Positions 62,382 to 64,000 of a stretch of DNA of 64,000 bases are shown piece by piece. Made by a program: the position numbers and the translations under genes. Below the pieces are notes generated by a model, which saw nothing but the letters and a program-made list of their open reading frames with translations, ran no database searches and had not been told where the DNA came from. This DNA comes from Firmicutes bacterium ASF500. GTDB lineage: Bacteria; Bacillota; Clostridia; Oscillospirales; Oscillospiraceae. Each line of letters opens with the position of its first letter. Position 1 is the stretch's first letter. The DNA is taken from positions 3,534,001 through 3,598,000 of the forward strand of contig CP097573.1 of NCBI GenBank assembly GCA_000492175.2, written 5' to 3'.

Positions 62382-64000
62382 ATGCCCCGGATCATTTTCA
62401 AGTGCCCCTACATCAAACCGGGGACAGAGAGAGCCGCCGCACACCTGAACAACTACGTCCGCTACGTCGCTACCCGTGACGGTACGGATCTCCTCAAGCC
62501 GGACAAGGCCGGCCAGCCTGCCACAAAAAAGCAGCGGGCCATGGTGGAGCGGCTCCTCCGGGACTTCCCCATGTGCCGCGGGATGTTCGAGTACGAGGAC
62601 TACCAGTCCTCCCCCACCCGTGCCACCGCCTCGGAATTTATCACCAGAGCGATAGAGGACAACTACGATCAGATCGCCAAGCGGGAGAACTACGTCAGCT
62701 ACATTGCCCAGCGCCCTCGTGCGGAGCGGCTCGGCGCACATGGTCTGTTCAACGGCACAGGCGATGCGCTGGAGCTGTCCAGAATCGCAGAGGAGGTGGC
62801 GAACCACCCCGGCAACGTGTGGCTGCCTATTATCTCCCTGCGCCGGGAGGACGCCGCCCGCCTTGGCTACGACAACGCCAGACAGTGGCAGGCCCTCCTC
62901 TCCACCTACGCTCCACAGATTGCGGACACTATGAATATCCCGTGGGAACAGTTTCGGTGGTACGCCTCCTACCACGACGAGGGAGCGCATCCCCACGTCC
63001 ACATGGTCTGCTACAGTATGGACGGTCGCTCAGGATTTTTTGATAAGGGTGGTATCGCCAAAATCAAGGCCGGGCTGGCAAAGAATATCTTCCGCCAGGA
63101 GCTGACGGAGATCTACCGGCAGCAGACCCAGCGCCGGGATGAGCTGGTGCGGCAGTCTGGCGAGGTCATGAAGGAGCTGATCCGGCAGATGCTCTCCGGC
63201 ACGCTGGAGAATCCCCGCATCGAGCAGCTCATGGGCGAACTGGCCCAACGGCTGAAAAGCACCTCCGGCAAAAAACAGTACGGCTACCTCAAGGCGTCGC
63301 TGAAGGCTGTGGTGGATGAGATTGTGGACGAGCTGGCAAAGGACTCCCGTGTCTCCTCCGCCTATGACCTGTGGTATCAGCTGCGGGAAGAAGTGCTGCG
63401 GACGTACCGGGATGACCTTCCAGACCGGCTCCCCCTCTCCCGGCAGACGGAGTTCAAGCGGATAAAGAATGTGGTGGTAGAGGAGGCGGCGCGGCTTGGT
63501 GAGCATACCGAGGTGTTCACGCCGGCGGATATCCAGGAGCCACCCCAGGCCGGCGAGGACGCCGGCCCCGAGCCGGAAGCGGAGTCGGAAGGTTCGGATG
63601 TGCCGGAGGAGGCCAGCGAAGCGCCGCCCGCCGTGGTGTGGAGTGATAGATACAAGCGGGCACGGTCTTTTTTGTACGGAGATGACGAGACGCCCCAGGA
63701 TCACGAGCAAGCCTGCCGCCTCTTCATGGAGGAGGCCCTCGGCGGCAACGCCCTGGCCATGCATGACCTGGGTAGGATGTTTGCGGACGGCACTGGCGTG
63801 GAGGCTGACACGGAGCAGTCCCATGCGTGGTACGCCAAGGCGCTCTCCGCCTTCCATGCCGTGGAGCGGCAGCGCCCCAACCGCTATGTGGAGTACCGCA
63901 TCGGTAAGATGTACGCCGGGGGGCTTGGGACAGAGCAGAATGATAGAGAGGCACTGGTATGGTTTGAGAAAGCAGCCAGGCAGAGAAATCCCTATGCGGA
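62382..64000 (+). CDS. MobP-type relaxase with Sel1-like repeats (runs off the window)
   Basis: At least 539 residues, with an open frame to the last base. Residues 1-210 form the relaxase domain. It starts PRIIFKCPYIKPG; the catalytic-tyrosine region (YVRYVATRDG, with YVSYIAQRPRAERLG further on) precedes the metal-binding cluster HDEGAHPHVHMVCYSMDG, the three-His motif of MOBP relaxases (MobL/MobP3-like). A helical region follows (KAGLAKNIFRQELTEIYRQQTQRRDELV), then an acidic linker. From about 425 come Sel1-type repeats (GNALAMHDLGRMFADGTGVEADTEQSHAWYAKAL, YRIGKMYAGGLGTEQNDREALVWFEKAA). The enzyme nicks oriT and pilots the strand through the secretion channel. The Sel1 repeats may bind the coupling protein or recipient factors. 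Confidence 0.9.
   Translation, partial: MPRIIFKCPYIKPGTERAAAHLNNYVRYVATRDGTDLLKPDKAGQPATKKQRAMVERLLRDFPMCRGMFEYEDYQSSPTRATASEFITRAIEDNYDQIAKRENYVSYIAQRPRAERLGAHGLFNGTGDALELSRIAEEVANHPGNVWLPIISLRREDAARLGYDNARQWQALLSTYAPQIADTMNIPWEQFRWYASYHDEGAHPHVHMVCYSMDGRSGFFDKGGIAKIKAGLAKNIFRQELTEIYRQQTQRRDELVRQSGEVMKELIRQMLSGTLENPRIEQLMGELAQRLKSTSGKKQYGYLKASLKAVVDEIVDELAKDSRVSSAYDLWYQLREEVLRTYRDDLPDRLPLSRQTEFKRIKNVVVEEAARLGEHTEVFTPADIQEPPQAGEDAGPEPEAESEGSDVPEEASEAPPAVVWSDRYKRARSFLYGDDETPQDHEQACRLFMEEALGGNALAMHDLGRMFADGTGVEADTEQSHAWYAKALSAFHAVERQRPNRYVEYRIGKMYAGGLGTEQNDREALVWFEKAARQRNPYA

Larger units (their letters stand above)
19522..64000 (+). mobile_element. Left part of a large integrative and conjugative element
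   Basis: From the tRNA to the window edge nearly all genes are of conjugative-element type: ArdA-like and polyvalent-type proteins, methyltransferases, SpoVG, DUF3849, sortase and adhesin, VirB2/B3/B4/B6-like transfer genes, an M23 hydrolase, a Y-family polymerase, MobC and a MobP-type relaxase. Gene overlap and one dominant strand mark it as a unit. The coupling ATPase and integrase are not in the window, so the right end lies beyond 64000. The left boundary is assigned from the change in gene content, not from a seen att repeat. Confidence 0.75.

Overview
The window looks like chromosomal DNA of an anaerobic gut Firmicute, probably an Oscillospiraceae-type clostridium. The basis is the GC-rich host sequence, strong AGGAGG-type Shine-Dalgarno (SD) sites, clostridial chemoreceptors and lipoproteins, and accessory genes typical of gut Clostridia integrative elements. 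Genus and species cannot be read from this sequence.

Layout. (1) 1-1900: the 3' end of a group II intron (end of its maturase/HNH gene, domain V, domain VI) inside a decayed Sir2-like gene, then a two-gene flavodoxin-like operon closed by a strong terminator. (2) 1899-11618: one methyl-accepting chemotaxis gene (minus strand) cut in two by an 8.1-kb, lower-GC integrative element (about 2250-10374). The chemoreceptor halves rejoin in frame across an 8-bp core. The element carries a J-domain protein, an XRE repressor opposite four small proteins, a DUF6076-like protein opposite a small HTH protein across a palindromic operator, a Rep-like protein, an excisionase and a tyrosine integrase. Perfect intergenic hairpins, several with 3-nt loops, separate its modules. 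(3) 11649-19521: host genes: a solute-binding lipoprotein in an operon with the split chemoreceptor, a MITE-like repeat, a serine recombinase, two lipoproteins (one with an 18-bp minisatellite), a second chemoreceptor, a NagD-like phosphatase and tRNA-Ser(CGA). (4) 19522-64000: the left part of a large integrative and conjugative element (ICE) that runs off the right edge.

The ICE begins with a run of translationally coupled ArdA-like and other polyvalent-type proteins. It continues with Dam and C5-cytosine methyltransferases (the latter split over two overlapping frames), SpoVG and DUF3849 proteins, a surface module (class D sortase, CAP protein, membrane-anchored protein and a 2259-residue thioester/Cna-B adhesin), type IV secretion genes (VirB2-, VirB6-, VirB3-like, VirB4 ATPase, M23 hydrolase), a Y-family polymerase with its YolD partner, and finally a MobC-like protein and a MobP-type relaxase with Sel1 repeats. 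No coupling protein or ICE integrase lies in the window.

The most unusual signal is a short Met/Gly-rich C-terminal tail (MGGMTLG, QGMTMQ, GMQMM and similar) on about 17 otherwise unrelated ICE proteins. It is absent from the secretion apparatus and the DNA-modification enzymes. In several genes the tail's DNA also contains the SD and TTG start of the next gene. It could be a translocation or interaction signal on proteins delivered with the DNA, or a by-product of coupling; the sequence alone does not decide.
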